Part shown: piece after piece, positions 13,235 to 23,038 of the stretch
Numbering within the stretch: position 1 is the first letter of the stretch
How the letters are laid out: every line of letters starts with the position of its first letter
Assembly (NCBI GenBank): GCA_947462335.1
Contig: OX381705.1
Coordinates: forward strand, 2,232,001 to 2,296,000
Direction: 5' to 3'
Length of the DNA stretch: 64,000 nt
Source of the DNA: Harmothoe impar
Lineage: Eukaryota > Annelida > Polychaeta > Phyllodocida > Polynoidae
Position numbers and translations under genes: made by a program
Notes under the pieces: generated by a model
What the model was told of the DNA's origin: nothing
What the model saw: the letters and a program-made list of their open reading frames with translations, nothing else
The model's database searches: none

Positions 13235-13588
13235 ATGGCTCACGGAGTGAACTTCGTGGCCGTTTCTCGATCTATGATCGATGCGGCCGTGGAGAAGGAA
13301 TTCGTAGCCGTGCAACAGAGAGAGGAGGCGGAGAGACAGAACTTCGTGGCCGTTTCTCGATCTATGATCGATGCGGCCGTGGAGAAGCAGTTCGTAGCCT
13401 CGCTACAGAGAGAGGAGAGACAGCGGACTGCTGCTGAAGCAGAGGGTGTGGTGGATGAGCTGATCGAGAACGTCGCTGATCAACTCATCCGCCGGTGCGT
13501 GGAGCAGGTCAAGCAGCAAGTCTGCATGGAGGAAGGTCTACCGCCCGCCGTGCTGGAGGAGCTGCTGAAGGACTGCCACGCGTTATGA
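13235..13588 (+). CDS. Small charged protein with a duplicated 30-aa segment (unknown function)
   Basis: I do not recognise this protein. The frame is open from 13190, but the first ATG, in a good context (A at -3, G at +4), is at 13235 and gives 117 aa. A 90-bp tandem duplication (copies start at 13251 and 13341) repeats the peptide FVAVSRSMIDAAVEK, with the following 12-14 residues rich in E, Q and R. The C-terminal half, from about residue 75, is a predicted helical stretch rich in V, E and Q and ends in LPPAVLEELLKDCHAL. There is no signal peptide, membrane segment or zinc-binding motif. The even spacing of hydrophobic residues suggests helices or a coiled coil. A TATA box lies upstream. 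It is one of two rightward frames of element 1, and neither is found in element 2. It could be a structural or regulatory accessory protein, but nothing in the sequence decides this. Confidence 0.55.
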   Translation: MAHGVNFVAVSRSMIDAAVEKEFVAVQQREEAERQNFVAVSRSMIDAAVEKQFVASLQREERQRTAAEAEGVVDELIENVADQLIRRCVEQVKQQVCMEEGLPPAVLEELLKDCHAL

Positions 13589-13816
13589 CCACGCCCTCCG
13601 CTTCAGCAGCAAGGTCCCTGCGACCCTCTCTCTACCAAACGGTCCTTTTAAGGACCAACCACTGATCACAAAAGTTGAAAATCAATCTCAATATAATATA
13701 CGCATCAGAAAAACCCCTAATACGCTCTACACTGAAACCCTGTTGAGTAGGTAGATCGAGTTGGGCATTTTTTTTAGGAAGGGCAATCAGGTCATCGTGT
13801 GGAGATCATCAGGTGT

Positions 13817-13877
<61 letters not shown>

Positions 13878-14384
13878 TTTATACAAATACAATTATTCAT
13901 TCCTTTCAGCAAGAAAATTAGCTCAATGTAATCATATGATTTTAACTGCCCTACTTATCAGGGCCTTGACGACATCTGACCGCCCCCCTTTTCAGGATCT
14001 AAATGGAAATTCACCGCCACCGCTTTTCAGAGTACTGCAGCGCCATTACCTAATTCTTTTTGTATGTGAAAAAAAACAAAAAAAAAAAACAGCACTGATA
14101 AGGGGTTTAATTAGACAGATATTGGTTTCTACACTATCAAAAAATAAACCCTCAGCGCTTTAATGCTAAAGGTGGCAATAGTGCTTTAATGCGCTACGCC
14201 CTTTGTCGATATGCCAGTGTATGCATGCATGCAGCCCTGGTGAGGAACTCTGAGTGCTGCATTCATGACTTATGACGACAACGGGCACTGCACATTAAAG
14301 CGCTATGCGACTATTAAAGGGTTAGATCCAGTCTTGCTCCAGGCATCCAGAATGCTATACCCAGAGTTGGTGGTCTGGTCCAGA
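13589..14384. other. Spacer with a (TG)28 microsatellite
   Basis: A pure TG run occupies 13819-13874. The rest has no gene; the 60-75-aa frames are of low complexity. The segment ends where the 400-bp tandem array begins. Confidence 0.6.
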
Positions 14385-15945
14385 CTGCTGTACACAGATT
14401 GTAGACGGGATGGCGGGTTGCTGCCAGACTATCCCTCTGGTACGATATGCGGCTGGCGCGGCCGAGCCTGTCTTATATGATGCTGAGTCTAACTATGTAT
14501 TAGATACCCTACGAGTAACTGAGAGTATGTCAAAATAATCACGGCAAACTGACTGGCGTCTTCATAGGATCATAGGGTGGTTATTATTACATAACTCAGT
14601 AACCTTTGGTTATGTGTTAGATAGAGTACACTTGGACACGGTTATTCCATATACCCACTGCCCCACAGGGTCAAGACGAGGTGATTTAAATAATAAGACC
14701 CAGACGGGTAAAATAGCCAAAGTCAACAATGACCTGTTTTTTTTTGTTTTTTTTTTAGCCAATATGGACAAAGAGACACGGGGTGCTGTACACAGGTTGT
14801 GGACGGGCTGGTGGGTCACTGCCAGACTATCTCCCTGGTCCGATATGCAGCCGGCTTGGCCAAGCCTGTCTTATATGATGCTGAGTCTAACTATGTATTA
14901 GATACCCTACGAGTAACTGAGAGTATGTCAAAATAATCACGGCAAACTGACTGGCGACTTCATAGGATCATAGGGTGGTTATTATTACATAACTCAGTAA
15001 CCTTTGGTTATGTGTTAGATAGAGTACACTTGGACACGGTTATTCCATATACCCACTGCCCCACAGGGTCAAGACGAGGTGATTTAAATAATAAGACCCA
15101 GACGGGTAAAATAGCCAAAGTCAACAATGACCTGTTTTTTTTTGTTTTTTGTTTGTTTTTTTTTAGCCAATATGGACAAAGAGACACGGGGTGCTGTACA
15201 CAGGTTGTGGACGGGCTGGTGGGTCACTGCCAGACTATCTCCCTGGTCCGATATGCAGCCTGCGTGGCCGAGACTGTCTTATATGATGCTGAGTCTAATT
15301 ATGTATTAGATGTGCTACGAGTAACTGAGAGTGTGTCAAAATAATCACGGCAAACTGACTGGCGACCTCATAGGTCAGTTATTATAACATAACCTTCGGT
15401 TATGTGTTAGATAGAGTGCACTTGGACACGTTTATTCCATGTACCCGCTGCCCCACAGGGTCAACACGAGGTGTTCAAATAATAAGACCCAGACGGGTAA
15501 AATAGCCAAGTCAACAATGTCCTGTTTTTTTAGCCAATATGGACAAAGAGAAACGGGGTGCTGTACACAGCTTGTGAACGGGGTGGCGGTCGCTGCCAGA
15601 CTATCCCCCTGGTCCGATATGCAGCCGCGGCGTGGCCGAGACTGCCTTATATGATGCTGAGTCTAATTATGTATTAGATGTGCTACGAGTAACTGAGAGT
15701 GTGTCAAAATAATCACGGCAAACTGACTGGCGACCTCATAGGTCAGGTATTATTACATAACTCAGTAACCTTCGGTTATGTGTCAGATAGAGTACACCTG
15801 GACACGGTTATTCCATATACCCACTACCCCACAGGGTCAAGACGAGGTGATTAAGTAATAAGATCCCAGACGGGGGGTAAAATAGCCAAGGCAACAATGT
15901 CCTGTTTTTAGCCAATATGGACAAAGAGACACAGGGGGTGCTGGG
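14385..15945 (+). repeat. Tandem array of about 370-410-bp units, 4 copies plus a partial
   Basis: The anchor word TGTCTTATATGATGCTGAG recurs at 14469, 14867, 15275 and, with one change, 15643, so the periods are 398, 408 and 368 bp. Each unit contains GTGTTAGATAGAGT, CCCCACAGGGTCAA and GACCCAGACGGGTAAAATAG. A T tract of very variable length ending in AG follows, then CCAATATGGACAAAGAGA. In three units the stretch after the AG stays open in one frame and ends VTES(M/V)SK before TAA. The unit between GTAAAAT and T(n)AG has the layout of a short intron of about 60-75 bp. In the fourth unit small indels break the frame. It may be a degenerate amplified 3' exon or a non-coding array; I did not call a gene. 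Confidence 0.7.
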
Positions 15946-15955
15946 AGTTGGCGAT

Positions 15956-17129
15956 TTTCTGCACCGTGTGACAACGACCGATCAGCTACCAACCTATTTT
16001 TGGTTATTTTTCTATTCAGTTTTTGATCAGCGCACTTTATTATCGTGGTTTTTTTTTAAAATTTTTTAATCATAAATAATATGTAGACTTGGAAAAAAAA
16101 AGAGAGCTGACATGTCGCTGTTTTGTCACTAAACCCAAAGACCCACCCACCCCGTAGGAAGGGTAGACGTTTGTGAACGTTCCCTTAGGTCTCTATTCTT
16201 TATTTATTGTGTGGCCCCTAAAGAGGGGCCAACCAACTGACACTGTCAGTTGGTTAGTAGATGCTACTCAACATGGGCGTAATTAATTACACCTAGTGTT
16301 GAGAAACAACATGCCTGAGCTCAAAAGGCCCCCGTTGGATGGGGGCCCTTGTGGCACAACGAGTTGATTCGTTTTTCAGATTACCGACTCGGCGAGAGTT
16401 TCTGCCTATGTATCTTTTATAAAGCCTTAGATATGGTGTGGTATTTTTCATCTCGCTATAGTTTAGTTGGTATTCGAAGAAACTGCCTCATTTCTATCAG
16501 AAATACACAATATTGAATTGTTTTTTATATTTTAATATATTCAGAAGCACACTTTGTTGCCTATATAGCTCATTATGCGTTGAAATGTTCGCGAGCATTG
16601 TAGGAATGTACAAATCCCCTATTGTGGCGCCATCTGACGAAAGAGCAAGGAACTATACGTGACCTGAACCCCGCCCTCAGCGCGTTCGTTATTCGCATCT
16701 TTGACAGCGACTAAGAGACGCTCAAACTGTCTCTTATTTAGTTTGAACTTATCACAAATTTGTCTTTGATAGGTCGTAGATCGACTTCTGACTTTTTAGT
16801 TAGAATAAAAAAACAAGTGACGCCGCCACAGACCCGCGCATTAATGCGCTCCGCCGTCTTCAGAGGGCTGAGTCTATAGTACAGTAGATTCTACTGTGTA
16901 CTTACACTAACAGTGCTACATATACATACCTGAGTCATAAGTGGGTTTTTTTTTGTTGTTTTTTAGGGGAAAAAAAGTGATCTACTCACCCAAACCGCTA
17001 TTAGTAGGTAACCTGTATGACCCATACCGCAAACATCTGCCTCGTGACTGATAGTGTACCGGTGGTGAAGTGCTGTTGCAAGAACAATTGAGGCTCTTTA
17101 TATAGCTGAGAGAGCGAATGGACTAATCT
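15956..17129. other. Element 1 interior with four consecutive hairpins, no gene
   Basis: Apart from the hairpin cluster at 16213-16350 this stretch holds no protein-like frame. It includes two short T-rich tracts (about 16050 and 16950). Confidence 0.5.
16213..16350. other. Four consecutive stem-loops
   Basis: Stem 1 is GGCCCCT AAAG AGGGGCC (16213-16230). Stem 2 follows directly, with a 12-bp perfect arm AACCAACTGACA and a single-base centre (16231-16255). Stem 3 pairs CTCAACA at 16267 with TGTTGAG at 16297 around a GTAATTAATTAC palindrome. Stem 4 pairs AAAGGCCCCC (16324) with GGGGGCCCTT (16341), with one mismatch. The spacing is a few bases to about 20. It does not match the histone 3' stem-loop loop sequence. 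A role in RNA processing, translation or replication is only a guess. Confidence 0.65.
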
Positions 17130-17665
17130 TGTTTTCACCTTGAGCCCCACCCTATTCCAGAGAGGGTATCAAAAATCGCATGTACACGTATATGGGCTTA
17201 TAGCTGGTGAATAGATAAGGCGGGGCACCTGTGTATACTAAGACTCCAGGGGGCGTTTTAACGACAGGTGTGACGCGCCAGCCCGTGGAGGGAGCTTTTG
17301 TTTTCACCTAGAGAGCGTATACATAGCCTACAGGGGGTGATTAACGCCAGGTGTGACGCGCCAGCCAGTGGCCGGATCACCTCATCTTCTAAGCTTTTGT
17401 TTTCACCTAGAGAGGGGATCGAGAGTGTATACAAAAAAACTACAGGGGATGTTTAACGCGGCCAGCTGCCTACATGCTATAGCCTAAGCCTGTTTTCAGC
17501 TAGAGAGGGATCTACATCACCTAAGCCCTTTTCCACCCTTAAATCGATCTGATAATTACCATAAAGAAGAGTAATGCACGTTACATGTATATGGGCTTAT
17601 AGCTGAGTAAGAGCTTAAGATGCTAGTCAACTGTGTATGCAAAAAAACTACAGGGGGTGTCTAAA
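17130..17665 (+). repeat. Imperfect tandem array (units of about 100-160 bp) upstream of the alanine-rich gene
   Basis: Recurring words are GCTTTTGTTTTCACCTAGAGAG (17291 and 17394, with partial forms at 17133 and 17491), CAGGTGTGACGCGCCAGCC (17264 and 17346), and TATACA followed by CTACAGGGGGTG. The 20-mer GTATACAAAAAAACTACAGG at 17427-17446 is identical to 60313-60332 in element 2, and a one-mismatch form lies near 17633. Its position before a gene in element 1 and between divergent genes in element 2 suggests a conserved control or replication region. Confidence 0.65.
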
Positions 17666-17996
17666 GTCGATTGTCATGCGCCAGCGGGCGGACAGAAGTC
17701 TGCCACTCTAGCTGTGACTACAAGCGCGTGCGTGTGGTAGACAGCTTAAATCAAACACGAGTTAAGCTCCTTATAGCTTCCTACTGTCTGCGGATTCGAG
17801 TCTTTTGTTTTTTTCATGTATTTCCTCGGAGGGTCGAACAGGATTAAAGATGTAACGAACCCGCACCTACACAGGTAGACAGCCGGTCGCCTTCCTAGTG
17901 AGAGTTTTCCTCCTGAGTTAAGAAGCTTATCTCGGAGCCTAGTACATAAGCGAGAGTGAAACATGAGTCCCACACACTTCTTCAACCACCTTCAGC

Positions 17997-19103
17997 ATGG
18001 CGTCATCAGGAATCACTCTACGTTCTACCGAATGTGAGCAATCCCAACACTACTACAGAGCCGCGACAACACCACATGAGGAGACGTCCATGTTTACTGA
18101 TGAGTCAACAAGTAGCAAGGTGGAGGTTGGTTTTTATCAAGATTCGTACGGGTGGCTGGAAAGTGTGAGGGCTACTTCTGCAGCTAATGCTGCTGCTCGT
18201 GCAAAACGTGAAGCTCGTATCGCTGTTCGTGCTACACATGCTGCATACGAAGTTGCCAATGCTGCTAACAACGTTGCTGTTACTCTCGCCGCTGCTGCTC
18301 GTGCTGCTAATCTTTTTGCTACTGTTTCCGCTCTTGCTACCGATGCTGCGGCTACTGATGCTGCAACGTCTGCTAAAAGTGTCGCTGTTGCGGCTGCTGC
18401 TAGGGCTAATGCTATTAATGCTTGTACAGCTGCTAAAAAAATAGCCTGTTTTGCTTATGCTAGTCGCAGTGTCGCTGTTACGGCTATGACTGATGCCCAT
18501 GATGCTAAGTTACGGGCTTTTGCTTTTGCTGAAGATGCTGTTGATGCTCAAGATGTTGCTGCTGCTGCTGCTACTGCTGCTGATGATGCTGCTGCTGCCG
18601 CTGCTGCTGCTGCTGAAGATGCTGCTGCTGCTGCGGCTGATGCTCTAGACACCTATGACGCTGCTGCTCTAGACACCTATGACGCTGCTGCTGCTGCTGC
18701 TGCTGAAGATGCTGCTGCCGCTGCTCTAGACACCTATGACGCGGCTGCTGCTGCTTTTGCTGAAGATACTGTTGATGCTGCTGCTGCTACTGCTGCTGCC
18801 GCTGCTGCTACTGCTGCTGCCACTGCTCTAGACACCTATGACGCTCCTGCTACTCCTGCTCTAGACACCTATGATGCTGCTGCTGCTGCTGCCACTGCTC
18901 TAGACACCTATGACACTCCTGCTACTCCTGCTCTAGACACCTATGATGCTGCTGCTGCTGCTGCTGCTGCTGAAGATGCTGCTGCTGCTGCTGCACTAGT
19001 CATCTATGACGTGGCTGCTGCTCTAGACACTTATGACGCGGCTGCTGCTGCTGCTGCTGCTGAAGATGCTGCTGCTGCTGCTGCTCTAGACACCTATGAC
19101 TGA
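17997..19103 (+). CDS. Alanine-rich repeat protein with LDTYD motifs
   Basis: This 368-aa protein starts at an ATG in a strong context (A at -3, G at +4). Residues 1-58 are of normal composition. Residues 59-190 are alanine-rich with interspersed R, K, S, T and V and look like a long amphipathic helix. From about 190 to the end the protein is runs of alanine, usually written GCT, punctuated by AED and by nine exact LDTYD motifs plus one variant (LVIYD). Each motif comes from a CTAGACACCTATGAC-type 15-mer. There is no signal peptide, cysteine pattern or membrane segment. The protein resembles alanine-rich helical fibres only in composition. Because of the codon repetition, replication slippage probably changes its length quickly. 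It is the longest frame of element 1 and has no counterpart in element 2, although the PC4-like protein there is also alanine-rich. Function unknown. Confidence 0.6.
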   Translation: MASSGITLRSTECEQSQHYYRAATTPHEETSMFTDESTSSKVEVGFYQDSYGWLESVRATSAANAAARAKREARIAVRATHAAYEVANAANNVAVTLAAAARAANLFATVSALATDAAATDAATSAKSVAVAAAARANAINACTAAKKIACFAYASRSVAVTAMTDAHDAKLRAFAFAEDAVDAQDVAAAAATAADDAAAAAAAAAEDAAAAAADALDTYDAAALDTYDAAAAAAAEDAAAAALDTYDAAAAAFAEDTVDAAAATAAAAAATAAATALDTYDAPATPALDTYDAAAAAATALDTYDTPATPALDTYDAAAAAAAAEDAAAAAALVIYDVAAALDTYDAAAAAAAAEDAAAAAALDTYD

Positions 19104-19254
19104 AAACATAGTAGGCGTTATTTACAAACACTGCTGTTACCTATGCCTAAACTTAGTAGGTCTTATTTACAAACAAGAGAGCCACGTGGTGTTGTTTACA
19201 AACAAAGAGAGCCACGTGGTGTTGTTTACAGACAAAGATAGTCACATGATGTTG

Positions 19255-19620
19255 TTGTGGTCTATCATGTCAATGAAGGGGTCGCGTGATCAAGGGGGCG
19301 CGGCCTATTATGCAAATGAGGGGGTCACGTGACCAAATGGCGACCTCTGATTGGCTGGTGATCAATAGGGTGTGGCTTATTATGCAAATGAAAGGGTCAC
19401 GTGATCAAGGGGGCGTGGCCTATTATGCAAATGAGGGGGTCACGTGACCAAATGGTGGCCTCTGATTGGCTGGTGATCAAGGGGGCGTAACCTATTACGT
19501 AATTATGCAAATGAGGGGGCGTGGCCTATTACGTAATTATGCAAATGAGGGGGTCACGTGACCAAATGGAGGCCTCTGATTGGCTGCAGGTCGATTGAGT
19601 AATAAACAGTACTTAACTAT
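19255..19620. repeat. Right TIR of element 1, inner part
   Basis: Inverted match to the left TIR, with the same CCAAT, CACGTG, ATTTGCAT and ATTACGTAAT words. It is cut after AACTAT by the insertion at 19621, and the last 32 bases of the TIR continue at 22999. It reads out through AATAAA (in GAGTAATAAACAG), which could end transcripts running out of the element. Just before it, 19180-19250 carries two direct repeats of a CACGTGGTGTTGTTTACA word. Confidence 0.85.
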
Positions 19621-19821
19621 CACTGCACATAACTTGACATTTTTGCACTTTTAAGTGTAAAGGAAATACGGTATTTTAGGCTTAAAAACCATATTTAAGC
19701 AGTTTTAATGGCATTTAATCCACCTTGTCATGATAAATTAAATGTCCAAGAAACCGTTTTTAATGGCATTTAAGCGTACATTTAAAGGTCCAAACCAGAC
19801 TATTTAAGCCAACTTAAAATC

Positions 19822-20150
19822 GACAAAATGTCATGAGAATACCGTTTCTACTGTACTTAAATGCTGACAAAATATCATGAGAATACCGTTTCTACTGCAC
19901 TTTTAAATGCTGACAAAATGTCATGAGAATACCATTTCTACTGCAGTTTTAAATGCTGACAAAATGTCATGAGAATACCGTTTTTACTGTACTTTTAAAT
20001 GCTGACAAAATGTCATGAAAATACCGTTTCTACTGCACTTAAATGTCCACAAAATGTCATGAGAATACCGTTTCTGCTGCACTTAGATGTCAACAAAATG
20101 TCATGAGAATACCTTTTCTACTGCACTTAAATGTTCACAAAATGACATAA
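19822..20150. repeat. Satellite of about 45 bp, 7 units
   Basis: The unit contains AAAATGTCATGAGAATACC followed by GTTTCTACTGCACTT and a variable AAATGCTGAC. Starts fall at about 19826, 19869, 19915, 19962, 20007, 20050 and 20095, giving periods of 43-47. CACTGCA-like words at each junction echo the end of the host transposon, so the array probably grew from its subterminal repeats. Confidence 0.75.
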
Positions 20151-20829
20151 TATCAAGATATTATTCCTTTTTTAATGCAGCTGAATGGTCATCTACAGTC
20201 ATCTTTTTATTGAAGCAGGGGGTCACAACTTGCATTAATTCATCAATTTCATTGTTTTTGGGAGCAATCCCAAGCTGTCCCCTGGCAGCCTAGGGGGACT
20301 GGGAGGACAGCACCCAGTCGCCAGGCTACCTCCTGGCGGCCTGGAAGGACGGCACCCCGCCCCCAGGCTGCCTCCTGGCGGCCTAGAGGCTGTGGTATCA
20401 GTAGGAGTATCTGTAAATAAAAAGGAGCAAATTAAGAGCGTGTATTTGATTGTTTGTGATTTTAAAGGTATTTACAACCCAACTATACTTCCATATTCTA
20501 TAAGATGGTAAGGTATATTATGTGCGATCTACAAATTTATATCCTGTAATAATTTGGATATTGTGGTACATCCAGGCTACCTGCATATGCTCCTGGGAGA
20601 CAGAGCCGGCTCCTGCTGTGAACGTCATTCTCTGGAAAAATAGAAACAATGTATTTATATGAGTTATCTATATAATACACAGATACTATTACTAGGATGT
20701 TAAATGAATACTTTTGAAATTTACTTCAAATATTGCATCTACATAATATAACTATATTACAAAAGGAAACATTGCCCTTAGTTTAAGATGAATTATACAT
20801 GCATACCTTCAGAGTGTCCAATGCAGATG

Positions 20830-21215
20830 CATAAGCTACTATGTACATGTATATATAATATATAAGTATAACACACTATGTCCTGTCTGTGGTCACAAAG
20901 TGTGTGTGTTGGACTGCTACTGCCTGTGGCTTGGTCAGTTGGGGTACCAGGATGTTGGTGTTGGTCACACCTGAGTGGCCAACTGGTGAGTAGTGTCGGG
21001 GCAGAGGCTATTGTTTCAGGTGCCAGGTTGGCTAGGTGAGAGCAACCACTAGACAGGCCTGTCTCCATGAAGAGTGTGTGTGGGTGGGGGGGCAGGGTGC
21101 ATCCAGGTGTGACCAACATCCTGGTACCCCAACTGACCAACTGACCAAGCCACAGGCAGTAGCAGCCCCACACACACACGTTGTGACCATGTACATAGTA
21201 GCATGTGCATGGTGA
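20830..21215. repeat. Long imperfect inverted repeat
   Basis: The left arm (about 20830-20975) includes CTGCCTGTGGCTTGGTCAGT and GGTACCAGGATGTTGGTG. Their complements follow on the right (about 21090-21215). The spacer is about 115 bases. The arms are flanked by ACTATGTACATGTA on the left and TACATAGTAGC on the right. The two minus-strand frames of 93-149 aa over it are products of the palindrome. Confidence 0.65.
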
Positions 21216-21684
21216 GTTATACCTGCAGGTACATGTATACATGTATATATTATTACAAACATGAAATCAGATGACATTACAGGGTGCTTAGTAAAAAAAG
21301 ACGTCATACACACCTCTATAGGGCCGTCCTGGGATCATAATGCGTCCTCCTGGTCCTACCCCTGCTTATACACCTCCAGGTGTAACTATCCATTTATTCA
21401 TCATGCCCCGTGTCAGTAAGCCCCTCAAAGGCCCGTGTCCAATTTAGGGGTCTAGGGCCATTCAGTGCGTCCTACCCCGACCCATACACATCTATAGGGC
21501 CGGCCTGGGCTCTCTCAATGCGTCTTCCTAGTCCTACTTGGCCCTATACATCCCTAGGACTGGCCTGGGCCTAGGTAGTGGAGGAGAAGTGGCGGAATAT
21601 AAAGGGAGGTGGGACATTTTGAGGAAATCATGTCAAATGACAATTTGGGAGTAAAGAAAATCCATTAAATGTAATGACAAGTTC

Positions 21685-22882
21685 TTTTTTTTTAAAGTGT
21701 TTTATTGGGTTGAATAATAACAAATACATAATAATATGAAGATGAAATTAACCTAGCACATGCGCATTGCATTACTTACGCTAGGACCCCTTGACTGTTC
21801 TGTATGATTATAGCGTTAAATAACACGGTATGGCGGACTACACATTGATTAAGTCCTTTTTGTGAATAACAACAGAATTTTCACTATTAATTACTTAATG
21901 CATTTGTGATGAGATGAGGTGAAAGATGAGGAATAAGTGTTCATACAATAATGAATAAACATAGCAAGGTTGTATTTTTAAATAAAGAAAAGCTGGTTTA
22001 CATGAAACACGTTTTATAGTTATTCTTTATCGCAATCTTAAAGGCACTAAGGCCTTCTATATTAGTATATTCTGACTTTAATTGATTCCACCTGCTTATG
22101 GCTCTATAAAAGGCACTCCGTAAGACGATTGGTTTTAAAGACCTAGGGACTGCCAGCCTCCGACCAACATTGCGTCTGGTGGGTAGGTTTCTGCCATCCA
22201 AGTTAACATCATATTGTGCTAGACTGTGAGCGTAAAATAATAAGTGAATGTCTCTTCTATCATTCAGGCTCTGACATTTTCCCTTAATATGTAGTTCATC
22301 AGTTGTATATTTTGGATTTTTTCCTAATTTTACATTATAAATTACACGAAGGGCTTTATTTTGTATTAATTGTAGCTCTCTGTTTTCACCCTTATTATCC
22401 CTGTCCCAAACATAATCAACATAATCAAAGGTCGGCAGTACCATACTCTTATATACATCAAGCGCTACCTCCTCCTCCACATAACCCCTAACCCGTATAT
22501 GCTGGTACAATTTAGTTCTGATATTATTCACAGTGTCCTTCTTATGGGCAACAAACTTAAGCTCAGGGTCTAAAACTAGGCCCAAGTAAGGAAAAGTGTC
22601 AACCTGTTCCAGAACATTATTATTTAATCTAAATACAGGAGGGGGGTGTAAATTATTAAAAACACAATTAAAAGCCATCCATTTAGTCTTTTTTTCATTG
22701 ACTGTAAGGCTATTCCTGATACACCAAGTGGACAGCAAAGGTAACATATTATGTAAAAGCGCAGGGGAGGAGGCGGACATAACAGCGTCGTCAGCATACA
22801 ACACCCGCATCAGAAGCGAGTCTTGCGATGGTGGAAATGTCAGTCTTCTGCTTACGGATCTCATGGTCATGTCATATGACAT
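21685..22882 (-). mobile_element. 5'-truncated non-LTR retrotransposon fragment
   Basis: The minus-strand coding part is followed by about 300 bases of 3' sequence and an A run (T at 21685-21693 on the plus strand). The 5' part, including endonuclease and RT fingers, is missing, as is usual after incomplete reverse transcription. A related stretch of about 55 bases (CATGTCAAATGACA ... CATTAAATGTAATGACAAG) lies on both sides (about 21628-21682 and 22866-22920), either as a diverged target duplication or as internal repeats of the host transposon. Confidence 0.75.
21998..22882 (-). pseudogene. Reverse transcriptase C-terminal part (LINE ORF2)
   Basis: The 294-aa frame begins inside the RT palm. 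The catalytic YADD box is at about residues 29-32, followed by a WCIRNSLTVNEKKTKWMAF stretch at about 52-70 (thumb-proximal region of LINE RTs) and the conserved FPYLGLVLD at about 96-104. The C-terminal part has the VWDRDN / LQLIQNKALRVIYN and SAFYRAISRWNQL signatures common in CR1- and Jockey-like elements. No start codon is assigned because the gene is truncated at its 5' end; the first in-frame methionines are incidental. The reading frame itself is intact to its stop, so the insertion is not very old. The exact clade cannot be fixed from this part alone. It cannot act without the missing endonuclease and N-terminal RT. Confidence 0.85.
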
Positions 22883-22998
22883 TTTGGAATAATCAAAATG
22901 CCATTAAATATCATGACAAGGTCGGATGACATTGTCATGACCTTGTCATCAATTTTAAACCACATTTAAGCTCCGTAGATGTGGTTGTTTATGCAGTG

Positions 22999-23036
22999 TA
23001 TAGTCCCGTTCCGATACATACTATACTACTAACCTA
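22999..23036. repeat. Right TIR terminus of element 1 and target duplication
   Basis: After the duplicated TAT the TIR resumes with AGTCCCGTTCCGATACATAC and ends ACTACT at 23030. AACCTA (23031-23036) follows. It matches the outer bases of element 2. Confidence 0.85.
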
Positions 23037-23038
23037 CT

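Larger units (their letters stand above)
19621..22998. mobile_element. 3.4-kb CACTG-ended DNA transposon inserted in the TIR of element 1
   Basis: It begins CACTGCACATAA and ends TTATGCAGTG, and is flanked by TAT on both sides (19618-19620 and 22999-23001). The intact TIR of element 2 and the left TIR of element 1 show the uninterrupted site. CACTG ends with a 3-bp duplication are compatible with the CACTA/EnSpm group, but no transposase gene is visible, so this assignment is tentative. Inside are a satellite of about 45 bp (19822-20150), a G/C-rich patch near 20270-20390, a long inverted repeat (20830-21215) and a 5'-truncated retrotransposon (21685-22882). Confidence 0.75.
10071..23030. mobile_element. 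Element 1: Polinton-like TIR element with 6-bp TSD
   Basis: The left end (AGTAGTATTGTATGTATCGG) and right end (its complement, finishing ATACTACT) are inverted copies, and AACCTA directly abuts both (10065-10070 and 23031-23036). The right TIR is interrupted by a separate 3378-bp transposon (19621-22998). Without that insert and its duplicated TAT the element is about 9.58 kb, close to the 9.73 kb of element 2, whose TIR it shares. Inside are two rightward open frames (117 and 368 aa), a roughly 400-bp tandem array, a cluster of hairpins and a tandem array of about 100-160 bp. No polymerase, integrase or capsid gene is recognisable, so it was probably mobilised by proteins from relatives. The 6-bp TSD and 5'-AG end fit Polintons. 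Confidence 0.85.

Noticed and set aside
14265..15654. A multi-exon gene across the 400-bp array
   Set aside because: Acceptor-like sites and a repeated frame exist, but unit lengths are not consistently divisible by three and the fourth unit is frame-shifted; kept as a finding and not as a gene call.
16213..16230. Possible histone 3' stem-loop
   Set aside because: The stem resembles one, but the loop is AAAG instead of a U-rich tetraloop, the stem is 7 bp, and there is no histone gene or purine-rich downstream element.
18105..18500. 131-aa minus-strand serine-rich frame and 85-aa leucine-rich frame
   Set aside because: Other-frame readings of the GCT repeats of the alanine-rich gene.
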